In this document: positions 33,527 through 34,123 of the stretch, in pieces
Layout of the letters: every line of letters starts with the position of its first letter
How positions within the stretch are numbered: position 1 is the stretch's first letter
Program-made: the position numbers and the translations under genes
Notes under the pieces: generated by a model
The model's input: the letters and a program-made list of their open reading frames with translations, nothing else
Told to the model about the DNA's origin: nothing
Database searches by the model: none
From: Stramenopiles sp. TOSAG23-3
Lineage: Eukaryota > Sar
Assembly (NCBI GenBank): GCA_900128585.1
Contig: LT642191.1
Location: 3,652-37,774, forward strand
Direction: 5' to 3'
Length of the DNA stretch: 34,123 nucleotides

Positions 33527-34123
33527 ATGGCGTCTGGCTGGAGACGCAAAGGAGTCCAGCGGACAGTGACAGAGAGCACGCAAGGCAAACGTTTCATAAT
33601 CTCCGAGCCGGATGTGCAAGTGTGGAACGTGGATGGGAGTGCCTCCGACCAACTTTATTCCGGCAGCTGGATCCAAAAGTGGGAGTCTGAGGCTGACCAG
33701 ATTCGTAGCATGTGTGCATATCATGGTTGCGGTCGCAGGTCAGAGCACGGAGGCCATGTCTGGATAAAAAAAAAGGGTGTGTATTTGGTGCAGCTGTGCG
33801 CTCGTTGCAACTCGCCGAAGAATCAGGAGCGACAGCAGAACGCACACGGGGGTCACTCGCATCTGAAATTGGGCACGGTCGCAATTGGACTGGGCCCGCT
33901 CACAGAAGACATGCGTCGCTGCGAGCGGCGGATATCCAGGGAATCATCAGGAAGCGCTCATTGTGGCGGGAGGAGCAGCGCGCCAGTGCGCAAACCACCA
34001 CGCAAAGCGTCCACTGCTGCCGTGCCGCGCGGCGGTCGAGTAGGTTCAGGCGGCGGTAGAAGCTCCGGGGCGAAGAGAAAGCGAGCGAGTCGGTGCTGCA
34101 AGAGCTGTAACGCGGACATCGCT
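33527..34123 (+). CDS. Partial protein with a C-x4-C...GGHVW...C-x2-C putative zinc-binding domain
   Basis: An open frame of 199 codons from the ATG at 33527 continues past the window edge without a stop, so the C-terminus is missing. An in-frame TGA at 33479-33481 precedes it, and this is the first ATG after it. Residues 63-120 hold C-x4-C (63, 68), then HGGHVWI with His74 and His77, then YLVQLCARCN with Cys91 and Cys94, then LKLGTVAIG. The layout matches a small treble-clef/HNH-like zinc domain that I recall in uncharacterised proteins of algae, oomycetes and giant viruses (GAHV...IVPLC..CN). The rest is basic and Gly/Ser/Arg-rich, with a second cluster CCKSC at 190-194 near the edge. DNA or RNA binding is plausible but unproven. 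Coding GC is clearly higher than in the spacer before it. Confidence 0.7.
   Translation, partial: MASGWRRKGVQRTVTESTQGKRFIISEPDVQVWNVDGSASDQLYSGSWIQKWESEADQIRSMCAYHGCGRRSEHGGHVWIKKKGVYLVQLCARCNSPKNQERQQNAHGGHSHLKLGTVAIGLGPLTEDMRRCERRISRESSGSAHCGGRSSAPVRKPPRKASTAAVPRGGRVGSGGGRSSGAKRKRASRCCKSCNADIA

Noticed and set aside
33594-34059. 96-codon minus and 115-codon plus frames at the right edge
   Set aside because: Shadows of the longer frame from 33527 that carries the zinc-binding signature.
1-34123. tRNA, rRNA, CRISPR arrays, telomeric repeats, complete transposons
   Set aside because: None was recognised by eye. No transposase, reverse transcriptase or integrase motif appears in the long frames, and no TTAGGG-type array is present.

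Overview
This is a piece of nuclear DNA from a unicellular eukaryote, most likely a flagellated protist. Thirteen protein genes are supported, and the last runs off the right edge. All twelve complete genes read as single uninterrupted frames, including frames of 5.2 kb and 4.7 kb. They are embedded in AT-rich spacers full of microsatellites. The lineage is an inference. Three genes look axonemal or ciliary (a PG-rich repeat protein, an ankyrin protein resembling IQANK1, a large armadillo protein). The giant fusion enzyme ends in a Cys-rich domain that I associate with marine algae such as stramenopiles and haptophytes. A stramenopile-like flagellate is my best guess, but the sequence alone does not prove it.

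Layout, left to right: CWF19L1/Drn1-type RNA metabolism factor (+, 693-2309); secreted ML-domain lipid-binding protein (-, 2571-3014); palmitoyl-protein thioesterase PPT1 (+, 3867-5054); IQANK1-like ankyrin protein (+, 6101-7957); Rab21 GTPase (-, 8209-8883); armadillo-repeat giant (+, 10631-15790), followed by a protein-kinase relic (about 15861-16007); PYROXD2-type FAD oxidoreductase (+, 16486-18129); sperm-tail PG-rich (SHIPPO) protein (-, 18263-19453); STIMATE/TMEM110-type ER membrane protein (+, 20955-22064); RPRD/Rtt103-type CID protein (-, 22257-23486); a broken coding relic (-, 24103-24407); secreted alpha/beta hydrolase (-, 25051-27360); five-part lipid-enzyme fusion (+, 28095-32759); partial putative zinc-binding protein (+, 33527 to the edge).

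There is no operon logic, but some neighbours make sense together. The divergent ML/PPT1 pair are both predicted lysosomal or secreted lipid-handling proteins. Trafficking (Rab21), ER-plasma membrane calcium contact (STIMATE) and cilium genes are interspersed. Convergent genes are separated by only about 130-260 bp. Divergent promoter regions are long, and all four contain extended purine/pyrimidine tracts.

The most notable object is the single-exon protein at 28095-32759. It joins two short-chain dehydrogenases, a histidine-box membrane hydroxylase, a sulfotransferase and a Cys-rich domain, and it could hydroxylate, oxidise and sulfate a lipid or sterol. Other unexplained items are a 29-32 bp element repeated three times beyond gene ends, a diverged tandem duplication at 24467-24843, and two coding relics in intergenic DNA.
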